Shown here one piece after another: positions 42,461 to 55,400 of a DNA stretch of 64,000 nt. The stretch is from Pseudevernia furfuracea (taxonomy: Eukaryota > Ascomycota > Lecanoromycetes > Lecanorales > Parmeliaceae). Both the position numbers and the translations under genes were made by a program. The notes under the pieces are model-generated. The model was not told where the DNA came from, did no database searches, and was given only the letters and a program-made list of their open reading frames with translations. Each line of letters begins with the position of its first letter. The stretch's first letter is position 1. The stretch covers positions 434,001-498,000 of the forward strand of contig JAIUPT010000042.1 in assembly GCA_022315425.1 (NCBI GenBank), given 5' to 3'.

Positions 42461-44658
42461 ATGGCTGGGTTCGAAGAACCTCCGATGTCGTATGAAGAAA
42501 CAAAAGATCGCGCGAAAGTGGAGTTGCATGATCTCAGTGAAGGAAGTCCCATTGAGGGCAAGTATATGGGGACCGATACGGACCGCCACGACATGATAGT
42601 GCTGGGAAGGAAGCAGGTCTTACGGGTACGTAAGAACACGGCTATGAGAAGCGTGGCCTTAAGGATTGAAACATCGTATGGTGACATTGTTGATCTTGAG
42701 CTGATGGTTCCATCTTCAGCGCAATTTCCAATTCCTATCTACCGTGGGCTTTGCCGCTGTTCTAATTTCTACCTGGGAGATTCTCTTCGCGTATGTGATT
42801 TACCATATAGTGGCAGCCAAATGCCATTTTACTGAATTGGTCGTGATGGGTAGCAATGTCCTTTTTAGCTTGACGGATGGTGGTACTGCAGGCATATTTT
42901 GGGGTTATACGGTAACAGTTATCGCGAGCATCTTCATATACCTCAGTATAGGAGAAATGGCCTCGATGTGAGAGTGGGCTCCTCGTCAGACCGGGAGATC
43001 CCGTTGACATCTTTGATTCTTAGGTCCCCCACTGCTGGAGGCCAGTATCACTGGGTCTCGGAATTCTCCCCGCCCTGGTGCCAGAAGTATCTCAGCTACA
43101 TTACAGGTACAACATCCTCTACTCATGACGCGCTCCAGTCCCTGTATGTACTGCTGAATCGCGCTGCAGGCTGGATTCTTGCAACCGGCTGGCAAGGATC
43201 TGTGGTGGGGCTTTCGTTCCTTGCGGGGACTATCGTGCGTGACACCTTTCTTTATTTGTACCAGTAGGAGATTCAGCAGAGCAGATGCTCTCTACCAAAT
43301 TCATATCACTTAGCTCTGTACGCTGTGGAAAGGATGCTGACCCGAAACTGCCTTCCAGATTCAAGGCCTGATCACTCTGAATAACAGCAGCTATAACCCT
43401 CAGCCATGGCATGGTACATTACTCGTCATTGCAGTTGTGGTATTTGCTATCATTTTCAATACATCTATGGCCAAGCAGTTGCCAATGGTGGAGATTGTTA
43501 TACTGTTCATTCACATCCTTGGCCTTTTCGCCATTATCGTCCCCCTTTTGGTGATGGCACCTTCGCGCAACAGTGGTAGGGTAGCCCTGCTGGACTTTTA
43601 CAACGGTGGAAATTGGTCAACGGTTGGTCTGGCAACGATGATTGGCTTACTCACCCCACTGGGCTCTATGCTTGGCTTTGACTGCGCTGTACATATGTGT
43701 AGGATTCCACATCCTAGGCTTCGTTGGAGAAGGATGCAGCTAATCGACTACAGCTGAGGAGATCAGGGACGCTTCGGATACCCTCCCAAGATCCATTTTC
43801 TGGGGCGTAGTCCTCAACGTGATCCTTGGATATCTAGCAGTCTTTACACTCTGCTTTACAATCACTGATCCCTCGGCAATACTCAATACTTCAACCAAAT
43901 ATCCCTTTATCCAACTGTTCTACAATATTACCAAGAGCTATGTTGGCACCGACATCATGGTCGCCATCGTAGTCATTGCGCTGGTATGTGCCGTCATTGC
44001 AGAGATTGCGACAGCGTCTCGACAGATTTGGTCCTTTGCTCGTGATGGGGGTTTGCCTTTTTCGGCCTTCTTGTCAAAGGTGCGCATGCTCTCAACTGCT
44101 TTTCCAGTCTTCATCCAAACCAGTTCTCGATGTCACCATCTTTTTTCTCGACTCTATCGATCCGGCACAAGACCTTGTTGACAGAAGCACAATCTAATCC
44201 TCCGGCATACAATTCTGCAGGTCTCTCCAAACTTCCCCATCCCTCTCAACGCAGTCATAGTCTCTTTCCTTTTCGGCGTCGTCATTAGCTTAATCAACCT
44301 CGGCTCCGCCGTCGCTCTCAACGCCATCATCTCCCTCACCATCTCCGCCCTCCTAGCCTCCTACATGCTCTCCATCGGTTGCATTCTCTCCAAGCGTCTC
44401 CGCCGCGAGCCGCTGCCACCTTCGCGCTGGTCCTTAGGCCGTGCAGGGATGGTCGTCAACATCATCGCGCTAGCGTTTTTGGTGCCTTTCTTTGTGTTTT
44501 GCTTCTTCCCGACTGCGACGCCGGTTCAGTCTGATACGATGAACTGGAACATCGTTATGTTTGGGGGAATATTTCTGTGGGCGACGGTTTTTTATGTGTT
44601 GAAAGGGAGCAAAACGTATATTCCGCCGGTGAGAATAGTGAAGCGGGATATCCAGTAG
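42461..44658 (+). CDS. APC-family amino-acid/choline/GABA permease (copy 1)
   Basis: Eight exons: 42461-42625, 42720-42790, 42854-42967, 43024-43106, 43170-43234, 43359-43698, 43754-44079 and 44221-44658, giving 533 aa. It is a plasma-membrane transporter of the APC superfamily with about twelve helices. Landmarks are GFAAVLISTWEILF (helix 1), the glycine-rich SLTDGGTAGIFWGY, SPTAGGQYHWVSEFSP, the FDCAVHMSEEIRDAS segment and the tail NWNIVMFGG. These fit the fungal choline/GABA/amino-acid permease group (Hnm1, Uga4, Bat1-like); the substrate cannot be read from sequence. The helix 6 to loop motif HM-SEEI is intact, and all splice sites are GT-AG. One 63-nt intron (42791-42853) is a multiple of three without a stop. 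Confidence 0.88.
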
Positions 44659-46379
44659 GGTGGAGAGAGAACAGCACTGGACATCAGATGGATATCAGCA
44701 TAGTAAACACTCTGAGATAAAAGACTCTCCACATATGCACCCATAATATCCACGCTGTCATTTCGGCTACAGCGAAGCTGGAACGTTGTACTTTCAAGCG
44801 GCGAACGCTACATGCGCCTCAGCCCAAGTATATGCGTGGGTATAATGCGGCGAGTTGGGCGAGCAGGCGCAAAAGTTGCCGGTGACTGCCTTGAAAGCAC
44901 GAGGCAGGCATCAAGTGTCGCATGCAGCGACTAGTCCTGCACGCCCCGTTACGGCGCACATGTGCAAGCCATTTGCTTACTGGGCGTATTTTGAGATAGG
45001 CTACTCCTTCACGCTTTACCATTTCATGTACAAAAGTTCGGATCAGGCAGACTAGGAACGTCCAACTCGTCATGCCTGCTTGGCCAGCCAGCACCGAACC
45101 GCCCCTCCCTTCTCTTACTTTCCCCCCACCTTTAACAAAAGTGATGCTGACTGCGTACTATTGAACCCTTTTTTTGATCATCCTCAAGCTTTTCAGGGCG
45201 GTGCCGCTGATTAAATCGAGAAGTGCAACCCTCATGTATCTCTGCGATGGAAATCTAGACGCAACTGAGCTTTGGGAATGAATGCAACGCAAGGCTGCAA
45301 ACAAACTTCCCCTGTATAATCTACGCACTTCTTCGCTCCTATGTGTTTATCGGGCGCTTACCGACTATCATCCCATATCTGTTACTTAATGGAGGTGCAA
45401 CGCCAAATTCAGAGCAGTTTGAGATCTATCGATTGATAGTTGGTGCAATTTTGCCTTCAAAATGTAGTTGATGCAGTTTGCCCTCGAAAACCAACTATTT
45501 CCACCATGGCCAGCCCTGACTGCAGCTAGCTTCCAGGCTATCATCTTTGATCAAAAGCTCCATTACTCTTCTCATACTCGAAATAAACGGACCGATTAGG
45601 CAGAAATGGGCCTGTTCGAATGATATAAATAGTGATGGAGTCGTATAAAATATTAGGTCAGTGTTCTAAATATCTTTCCACGTGATAAATAAATTAATTC
45701 GATAAAATCCAAGACTATCTAGAACTCGTAGATAACGTCAGAATCTTAAGCCAATAGAGGTCTAAGTAGATGTGTTCTCGTATCTCAACGCTAGAAATCC
45801 CTTATACTTATAGAAGTATAGATTCTAAAGTGAAATTACGAAGCTATATATATATATATATATATACATATAACAGGTGTAGACGAGCGAGACAGAGAAT
45901 ACTATTACTCTAAAAGAGATCAATTCCAATAAGAAGTCAAACGCTGGTAAAATGCAGCTACTTATGCTGCTCTCAAATGAGACTCATCCCCTACAAAGGG
46001 ACACGTCTATCAAAATCCATGAATAGCATCAAAAACCCGTCTTGCGATATGCGATATTAAGGCCCACTAACCCTTTGTCAAGCAGGGCCGACTTTCATAC
46101 AAGTAAGAGGCCTAAAACCGTCTCGTTTACTCTAGCATTAAATGATTCAATGTTTGTTGTAAGACTTATAGTTTCGATATTTAATACACAGAATCTCCTT
46201 GCTACTTACTATTTATACTATTCGTGACGGTTGCCTTGATAGGCTAGATTGCCTCAGAATCTCAGGACGGAAAGGCCTAAATTCCTAATCTACCCCTTAC
46301 CCGTCCTGACGCAAACGTCCTAAGATCGAAGGGGACGTGCCCGATCACGTTCTGCCTCATATGACCCCAGTCCAGTACA
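44659..46379. other. Gene-poor stretch, AT-rich at 45.6-46.25 kb
   Basis: No supported gene. From about 45.64 to 46.25 kb the DNA becomes AT- and TA-rich, with short degenerate frames and a TA microsatellite, which looks like an old, mutated repeat. A frame reading KRPKTVSFTLALNDSMF near 46.1 kb may be a remnant of a mobile element but is too short to assign. Confidence 0.4.
45845..45866. repeat. TA microsatellite
   Basis: Eleven consecutive TA units inside the AT-rich tract. Confidence 0.9.
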
Positions 46380-47720
46380 TTAAGCGGATGCAAGGTCAGT
46401 ATTGGCACCATATCTTTTATCCTCTGTATGAACAGCAAAGTCCGTTTTCTGCCTGATGACCAGTTTGTCGAGACTTCTGTCAGTTCTCTCGCCCGTGGCG
46501 ACCACGTGGTCGGTCTTTTGAGAGTCCGCAATGAGCAAAAAGCCGTCCCCGGGGCGTCGCCGAGTGCGAGGCAATGCCTGCAAGATATGTCCAGTCGAAT
46601 CATTGTTCAACGAGCTATGCGCCATGGTATTGGTCCGGAAGTTATCTAGTATTCCACTTTGGACGTCGTCCGCCACCGGCTTGGAGAAAGGTATGCATGC
46701 GACGATGACGCTCAGATTCATGGTAAGTTGGGACACGATTGACGTATTGAAACTGTTGTATGTTTGGTCCGGCAAATATGAGGCTCTCGTGAAGTAGAAA
46801 AGGCGAAGAATGGTCAAAGGGGGGATCCTGTCGATTTTGTCAGCGCCCATCAGACCTTGATGAGTGTCTGAACTCACAGTAGGCGTGCAGCAAATGCCAT
46901 AAGGATTCTGATCTTTTTGCTCCACTCTATCTTTACGTGATGTAGGAGGATTATTGGTAGTGCGACCAGAGCGACGTCGAGGATGATATCAAAAGAACCA
47001 ATGGCATCCCAGAAGGCAACCTTTTTGTCTGTTCGTTAGCGATAATCGTGCTCTGAACGCCGATTCCAACGTACCTGATTGACACATTGATCAGATAGCA
47101 CTTCCCAGGGCCGGGGTAGACGGCAGTCAAGTGCTATAGCTACGATAGCCCCAACTCCCCACACAAGGTTGAGACAAATGATCCCTTTCGTCACAGCGCT
47201 GCGGGTTTTGGAGAGGGCAATAGTAGTGAGAAATTGCAAGACGGCCATTCTGGCAAGGCAGATGGAACAAATGTAGAGGAACTCAGAAGTATACAGCGCC
47301 TGTTGTGGAAGGACTTCAGTAAGCTGACTGGTCGAGGGGACCTTTCTAGTTTCTCACAAGTTTTGTTGCTTGCACTTGTGATGTAGACAGATCAACTATG
47401 TGTCTTCCCAAGCCGTATTTAACTTGCTCCACTACTGCAATAGTTTGGAGAACAGCTGCCGTCTGTATTCCAGAAAGATTTAGCCACATTATTGCTCGTG
47501 AGGGGTTACACTCTCGGGCCATAGTGATGGACACAGAAATGAAACTTACCATGGCACCAAGCATGTAAACATCGTCCCTTTCGAGCCGACGAATCCTCCA
47601 GAGTTTAACAGCAACCTTAACAAAGGTTGCCAAGCAGACAGCTATCAGAGCCACCCATGCGACAATGTTGACGAGAGGGCCCCGATCCTCTGCCGTCACT
47701 ACTATCTGCGGCGCCGACAT
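46380..47720 (-). CDS. PTH11-like / fungal rhodopsin-domain membrane protein
   Basis: Exons on the minus strand: 47720-47550, 47462-47358, 47299-47075, 47020-46878 and 46827-46380, giving 363 aa. Seven hydrophobic helices are expected. Features typical of the fungal rhodopsin-domain (PTH11-like) family are a helix followed by the basic loop KLWRIRRLERDD and helix VYMLGAM, then KYGLGRHI, the LDCRLPRPWEVLSDQC loop, FWDAIGSFDIILDVALVALP, and the helix PPLTILRLFYF. The long cytosolic tail is polar. Family members are candidate non-canonical GPCRs; PTH11 itself is a surface sensor in rice blast, but most relatives are unstudied. An upstream in-frame ATG at 47753 would add 11 residues. It lies between two permease genes on the opposite strand. 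Confidence 0.82.
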
Positions 47721-48858
47721 CTTTGACTCCCGCTTGTTATATTGTGTATTCAAAAGAAGAAGCGGGGAGAACTTTATTTACCTCCGATAGACAAAGAACG
47801 TCATGGGGGGTCAGTATGCGTTGAGGGATTTGAAAGCTCTTAGCCTCGGATATCTTCGCAAGCATAACTTCCACGGTGCAGGACATTGATAGCGGTGTAC
47901 TTGTGTTACGCCCTTGAAAAGCTACTCCTAAGTCATCAGCAGTATCGCAGATGCTCATCAGCATTTCATAGTACATAATAAACGAGGCATGTGCAACTAT
48001 TGCCGGCCATGACTGGATTCAAGACGCACCTCAGCGGCTTTGAATTCACAATGAAGGTATCTCTGTGATCTAGAGCATGCAGGGTGCCTTTATGACATAT
48101 AAGCGTTGTCCATGTGACAATACTCACGGTCGCAGTGAGAAGACATGATGCTCATCACCCAGTAAGAGTCTGCTACCCACTCGTACGGCCGAAAAAGCGG
48201 CCTGGATCTAACGGCCATGCCCGGTTATTGAGCGTCTAAGATATAAAGGCCGGAGTGCTAGATATGGCATGATTCTCGGCCTTAAGAGCATACGGTATGC
48301 GAGTACGCGGGATGGCTCAGCATTGGCGTCCAACTGGTGGAAAGACTCTAAATACAAGATAACGAAGGAAAGAGCCCGAGAATGGGAAAAATTCTGAATG
48401 TTTGCGTGTAGCTTCAGCTACGTTCTCTCACTTCCCAAGGACTGCACAGCTGCTTTAAAGCTTCGTAATTACTCCATGTTGGAAGACGACTCGTGTTCTC
48501 AGAGCAATCTCACCGCCAGATTTTGTGACCCCGTGCAATTTTTCATAGGCCATGACCGTCCTCGATGAGCCGCATTGATGGCTACCACGGCGGCGGAAGA
48601 CGTCCCAACGGGGTGGCTGCATGAAAGAATGCATCGAGCCTAATTGAGTATTGCTCTGCTCACCCAAAAAAGATAGGCAACGGCGACCTGCATACAGGCT
48701 CAAGATTTCTGGCACCCCTTATTCTAGTTGCATTTGTCTTATTGTTCTACAGTCTTCGCTGCCCTCAACATAACAGGAACTTTTTGTCCCACAACTGCTT
48801 TTCCCGTATCGAAGCTACTCCCAACCTGTTTCAGATAATCAGATTTGATCGACAGACC
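47721..48858. other. Intergenic; possible orphan exon at 47737-47976
   Basis: On the minus strand a 79-codon frame (47976-47737, reading MYYEMLMSICDTADDLGV at its start) ends at a possible donor (GAG|GTAAAT) just upstream of the PTH11-like gene. It looks protein-like but cannot be joined convincingly to a neighbour. Nothing else is supported. Confidence 0.3.
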
Positions 48859-50963
48859 ATGGACAACGGGCAAGATGTTGACAAAGACTTTATGTCGCCG
48901 AAACCCTTAGTCCAGGCAACCTCGAGATCGAATAGCCTGCATTTCGAGCCCATGACTGAGTACAGGGGCACTCGAGACGAAGCAGATCTGGCGCGCTTTG
49001 GAAAGCAGCAGCAGCTCAACGTTCGTGCTCCGATTCCTCGCTTTCAAGATGCACATGCACTGCAAAGATGCGCTAATCAGTAACCTTCACTTTGGCAGAG
49101 AAACTTTGGCCTCTTGTCTATCATAGGCCTGACTTGCACTTTAATGATAACTTGGGAGGGCATGCTCGTGTCAGTCATGTTTCTACACAATCTTATGAGG
49201 ATCTCAGGCTCATGTGAATGCGTCGCAGTGCCTTTCAATCGGGGTTATCCAACGGAGGACCCTCTGGTCTAGTGTACGGCTATCTTTTCACGTGGCTGGG
49301 GAACACTTCTCAAGTGTTGGTCATGGCTGAACTTGCCTCTATGTCAGCGGTTGAAGCCTCAGAATCCCCGAACCGTCGCTGACCACTCTCACCAGGATCC
49401 CTCTATCGGGTGGACAATATAACTGGTAAGCGACTCTCTGAAAAATTCGTCGCGGCATGTCATCCATTGATTTAAACGCAGGGTCGCTATCCTCTCCCCA
49501 AAATCTTGCTCCAAGTTTCTCAGCTACTTGACCGGGTGGATGACCGTTATTGGTTGGCAGGCCTCGTTGGCAAGCGGAGGTTTCCTAGCGGGCACTATGA
49601 TACAAGGTCTGCTGGTATTGAAATATCCCTCTTACGGTTATCAACGATGGCATGGCACCTTACTATTCTATGCCGTACTCGTGGTTGCCCTCTTCGTGAA
49701 CACGTACTTGGCGCGCCAGCTGCCGCAGATCGAGTCAATGGTCCTTATCATCCACGTTATGGGCTTTTTCGCAATCCTAGTACCCTTGGTCTACCTCGCA
49801 CCCCACAGCACTGCGAAGGATGTGTTCGCAACCCTTAGTGATTCTGGAGGCTGGAGTAGCAATGGACTGTCCCTCTTGATAGGTTTGAGTACTAGCATGT
49901 TCGCTTTCATTGGTAGGCTTCCAGAAATGCTCCTTCCAAGAACCATTGGCTAATTCGTGTTATAGGAATCGATGCTGCTGCGCACATGGGTCAGTGACGT
50001 GCTTTTATAACTTTAATCTTTCTTCAAAAGCAGCCTGCCTAATGTACTGATGATTGGTGCCTCGAAGCTGAGGAAATTCAGAATGCGTCGGTAGTAATCC
50101 CGCGTAGCATGCTCAGCTCTGTCTCCTTGAACGGGGCTCTCGGGTTCGGCATGCTTATCGCGGTCTTGTTCTCGGCAGGAGACATCCAAACAGCGTTGAA
50201 TACCCCGACAAAGTATCCATACATTGAGATTTTTGCTCAAGCTGTAGGATCCAATAGGGGCGCGACCGGTATGGTAAGTCACGTTTATTAAGAAATCACA
50301 ACTTATATGTGTGGTGGGCGCATTGACCCCGAACAAAATGCAGGTTGCAGTAATTATCTCCGCCATGATATTCGCGACTGTCGGATCTCTCGCCACCGCA
50401 TCGCGAATGACATGGGCTTTTGCCCGCGAGCGGGGTCTCCCTGCATCAGCGTATCTCAGTCGCGTAAGGATCCACGTGAGCCAGTGGAGGAGCATAGGGG
50501 ACGTGGCTAACGTACCATTCTACAGATCGAACCTCGTACGTCCATGCCGCTGTGGTCGATAGTCTGCTCGACCGTCATAAGTCTGCTACTCGCTCTTATC
50601 AACATTGGATCCACCGTGGCGTTCAATGCCCTCACATCGCTCGTCATCGCCGCTTTCTATTCCTCCTTCCTAGTTGCAGCATGTGTCATCTTGCTGAAGC
50701 GAGTGACCAGACAGGACTCCCCTATCCGCTGGGGTCCCTTCAGTCTGGGCCGCGCTGGCCTTCCGGTGACAATCTTCTCAATCGTGTACAGTATCATTGG
50801 CATATTTTTCTCCTTCTGGCCTCCCAGCGTGAGCCCTACGGCGACCTCTATGAATTGGTCCATCGCCGTCTATGGAGGCGTCCTGCTTTTCAGTCTCGTT
50901 TTCTGGGCCGTGTACGGGCGCAAGGTTTACACGGGGCCAATCATTGAAATTCGTGTTGACTGA
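48859..50963 (+). CDS. APC-family amino-acid/choline/GABA permease (copy 2)
   Basis: Nine exons: 48859-49020, 49099-49169, 49229-49342, 49396-49425, 49482-49912, 49966-49989, 50068-50273, 50344-50463 and 50526-50963, giving 531 aa. It has the same architecture as copy 1: RNFGLLSIIGLTCTLMITWE, SGLSNGGPSGLVYGYLF, IDAAAHMAEEIQNAS, SRMTWAFARERGLPASAYL, and the SMNWSIAVYGG tail. The usual P-T-A-G-G-Q-Y segment after helix 2 is here P-L-S-G-G-Q-Y. Two exons are very short (30 and 24 nt), and the 24-nt one encodes the functionally important D-A-A-A-H stretch. All introns are GT-AG and the frame is open, so the gene appears intact. Substrate is unknown. Confidence 0.87.
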
Positions 50964-52425
50964 GATAGACCTGTGCCGAAACGGACGGAGGGGGACAATG
51001 GGATGAGGGTCTTCAATGAGGCCGTAGTGTTCTTGAGTGGTGCGAAGGAGAAAGATGGGATTCGGGTACTATACTATTATTTATGATTAACTACTACTTA
51101 GCATAGTATGATAGTATGATAGTAAACCCTAGTGTCGCTCATCCTTGTGATATACTTAAACCTACATCTACCTGCAGTGACCACTCTACATAGATTCCTT
51201 ATCAATAGAATCCTCGTTACACACCATCATACGAGTATATTTGATCTGGTCGCAGTCCTAACAGATTTGACTCTATTCAGGTGACTGCCACTGCGCTGTG
51301 TTCTTGTGGAGATGACGAGTTGCGCGCGCAATCCGTTGACGCACGATTATATGCAAATGAAGTGGGTATGACTACCAGCCGTAAGATAAACTGTTGGATC
51401 ATTGTCACCGGATACGCCGAGGATTACGGAAAGCCTTACTTGGGGAACGAAACAAAATAACAAGAAGAAAAGACCGATGGGAAATTGCGGGACTCGGGCT
51501 ATGGAAGAAGCGTCAGGAGAATTCCACATGTTAGACATCTACTATGCGACTCATCATGTTCGTCATTGGAATTTCGAGTGGCCAAGGGGCGTGAATACTT
51601 CCATCAGAGCCTCTCGGCATTCTATTTCCACTTCAGACAACAACACCCCCTCTCTCTCTCAGCAATAAAATCCCTCCAACCCCCACCTGCCCATACGTGT
51701 GCATAGAGAGCTGTAAATTTCACTCCAGGCCTTACGCCGCCAGAAGCTTGGGGGTTTTCTAGCGCTAGGCGGGGGGCGAGGGTAAGCCCGTTCAGGCCTC
51801 TATTCGCTTGCTGCCCCGGCATTGAGACAGCCCACGCATCTCTTCAGCCGTTCGGCGACGACTCTTTCCCGCGTGACGATATGGGAACATTGGGGGCGTT
51901 TTTTAAAAATAAAAAATTTCAACCCCAGGCCTGGTGGAACTCGCAAATGGTCCCGTTCTGGATGGAGAACGTGGTTGGTAAAGTATGCTCTGGTGACCCG
52001 AGTTGCGGTGTGTTGAGTCTTCGTGGTGCTATGTTCTTGGGCTTGGCTTGCCGTGGCCTACACTACATGGAAGAAAATGTGGTAGAAAGAAAGAAAAGGG
52101 GATGGGTACCTTTTTAGATGTATATCATTTTGCCAGGACTACAGGTACGCCAAGCTTCCCATTCCAAGTTTTCGTCAAACCTCGATTCTTAGGTATACCT
52201 CAGTCGAATGCGTATTTCAAACGAATGAGTGGAATCCAGCCGCAAGAACGCTCGAATCGCCTTCTCGGTGACATGCATACCGCATGATGGACCCAGTATC
52301 TACGCTGCGCCTCTCGAATCCATCTTCTTTTTCTTCAAAAAAAATAAAATCGCGACGATTTGTTCTGTTGAAATTTTCCCAAGCCAACTACAAGCCCCCC
52401 CCAACCGCAGCAGCAAAGCACCTCA
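50964..52425. other. Intergenic, no gene seen
   Basis: About 1.5 kb with short frames only. An A-rich stretch lies near 51.9 kb and another near 52.34 kb. It is the downstream region shared by permease copy 2 and the large secreted-protein gene, which converge. Confidence 0.4.
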
Positions 52426-55400
52426 CTATTCACAAGTACACCGCCACCTCCAAACTGGAAATGGTGCAACGCAGTCCACACATCTCTTCTTGACTGCAGT
52501 CGCATCATACTCCGTGCAGGTGCCGCCAAAGCAACCAAAGAGACAATCCTGTTGCGACGAATAATCCACATCGTTATTGCATGGCGTGGGCAATGGCGGA
52601 GCAGATACCGTGGAGGATGCGCTCGTCGTCGAAGTTGTGGGAAAGAGAGTTGTGAGCGGCGTCATGGAACCCACGCAAGTGGTAAACGGATAAGGATCGA
52701 TGCCATGTTCAACGGTGGTAGCGGTGCAGCCGTAGACAATGGTGCTGGAGCCAGATGTCGCCGGGATGGTCTCGGTGTAGATGATTTGCCCGCTGGTTAC
52801 AGGTGGGGGTGGGGTGACCGAGGGCACGGATGCGGATGCGCCTTGGGTGCAAATCAATTGACCGTCCCACGTCGAGGATGGCATCGCGGTGTAGCCGCAG
52901 GGATTGGAGCCGGACAGGGTGTTGTAGAACCCTGTTGAGGTTCCGCTGATGCATTCGCAGAGATTGAGGACGTTGCAATTTTCCGTGCCTCCGTTGCCGC
53001 CTTCGGAGTTTTGGCTGGATGGATTTAGACACGTGGGGTTTTGGGGGTGGAGGAGTGGGAGGTTACTTACAAGGGAGCACAAAGTGGGTTTGAGGTTATC
53101 ATGGCGTAGCTTGCTGCAGCTACTGAAGCTGCTGATGCTGCAGACAATGAAGCTGCCGAGTTCGTTACTCCGCTCTTTGCAGTAATTACCGTGGCGGAGT
53201 TAGTTTGGCCTGATTCAGCGCCAGTGGTGGTTGCTGTGGCAGAATTGATTAAGCCAGATCCACCATCATATCCACTCACACGGCCATTAGGCCCAACTAG
53301 TACAGCGGTCGCTTCCGCAGGTCCAGTTCCTGTATTCTCTATGGCAGCCAAGCATGAAGGATAGAGGGAAGGCTGCACACCCGCGACCCAAGTTTCCTGA
53401 CGTTTTTCCAGGTAGATATGATTCCGTTCGTCTTCTGTCTCATTCGGCGAGAGACCTCTGCGCTTCGATCCTTGCTGTTGATTAGGGTCCGGAACGACTT
53501 GATCGGGCCACACCGGCCAGTAATAATCCGTCAATTGGCTCGGGCGGTTTTCTAGCCAGAGTCGTAATTGTGCGAATTGTGCCGGCTCGCCGTCCCACAC
53601 ACTAATGCATCGGCCTTGTACAGGATCGTATTGAAATATGGCTTTGCCAGATGCAGTCCACTCCTGGGATAACGAGTCTGACTGAGGAGTATAGTCACCA
53701 AAAATAACGGGGGCTGCTAAATTTCCATTGTCGCCCGTATCCCAGTTTCCTCCGAACAACTGGGTAACGGTCCTGGCGATTTGATGGGCCATATCAGCAT
53801 ACATCAAGACACCGTTCACAGGATTGAATCTATTTCTGGGGGTGATGATGACAGCTTGAACGTGCATATCAGGGCTGAATGGATCACCCGCCCCCATGTA
53901 TTGTGTCAGACCAGGGAAATCGACCGTGCCATCACCAGGACCCAGTATGTCTATAACCTGTTGCTGAAACCGTAACTGCTGCTGGGCTGGAGTTATGGTA
54001 GGGTCATTGAAAGTAGGAACCTCCCAAAGATGTGATATCCAAACACCTCTCGTTGAATGTACAATCAACGAAGTACAACCGTACAATCCTGCCACCCCGG
54101 TACTGAATGGGAAGTTCGTAAGAGGGTAGAAGAAAGACGACGAGAAGTATGGAGGGTCGTTTCTATGACCAACTAAACCTATGAGATTCCATTTCCATTG
54201 CCACCACGTGAAAAGGTCCACGTCACCATCGTATGGAGCATTGTCAGGCCAATCCAGCATCCGCTTATGTTTAGGAGCTTCGTCGCCTCCCAGATGCCGT
54301 TTGACTTTTGAAGGGGGTGTAGATGATGGTAGGTCGTTGTTTGCGCAAGAAGAGCATGAAGGGCCGCATAGGGAATATCCCGAAGAAACCACTGACGACA
54401 CGGACGAAGTCTGACTGGCAGAGGATCTCACAGTCTGAGATACGGTCTGGCTTGCTGAATTCGGCGTTTGGCTGGTGGAGGTAGTAGTCGAGCTAGTTGA
54501 AGTGGTAGTGGAGGTGGTGGTGGGTTCCTCATCTTCGTCATATGTGGGGGTACCATCCGGCTCAATTGTAATAGTGATATCTGGTTCTGTCCAGCCTGGA
54601 GGGAATATGATAGAGCCAGGAGGGTAGATTCCCGGCGGAAGGTCAATCTTGAATCCACAGAAGAGGCAATGTCCGTGCGATGGGCAAAAAAGCTGGACGA
54701 TTCGGTCAGTAGGGGCAGATAATTATGGTCATTCGGGCAAGATTAAAAATACTCACGAAGCAGAAATGGCTATGGCCCCAGAAAATTGGAAATCCAATCG
54801 CATGATCTGTGGGTGAATGGGTATCGCTCGAGACACCAGTGCTGATTTCCTCTATCGTTGGGGAGGTGGTCCCGGAAAATGTCGTCAGCCCCACTAACAG
54901 AGAAGATGCAGGGGGGTTATCGAAGGGTGCCGGCTCCGATGTAAGAGAAGCTGGCAGGTCACTGCCCCATCCACCCGATATGAAGCTGGTCGTGAAGCCC
55001 GACAAGGCGCTCTGAGTGGATGATACACTCTGCCTGCTTGGAGTAGAACTCGGTTTTAGGCCCACAGTCGGCGCCACTGATGGAGCCGAGAAGATGGGGG
55101 TGCCAGGACCGACACTTGGTATACCCCACGCACTTCCACCGGGGTATATTGTTATGGGAATGGCTGTAGTACTACTAGTGCCGAAACTTATGATGCTTGA
55201 TGTGGTGAGTGTGGAAGTTAAGCCGGTCAATGTGCTGTAAGTCGTCGGAAAGAAAGTCTCCGAGATAGTTCGAGAAGTGGTAATGGAACCCGAAGGCATG
55301 AGTGTCGAGGTAATGACTGTTGCGCCCGGAGGGAGCACTTCAGTGCTTAAAGCAATTGGTGCAGACACAGAAGCGGATACTGAAGCAGGAGAATACCAAG

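Noticed and set aside
42899..43267. 122-codon frame inside permease copy 1
   Set aside because: It is produced by reading through introns; the spliced permease model explains the region.
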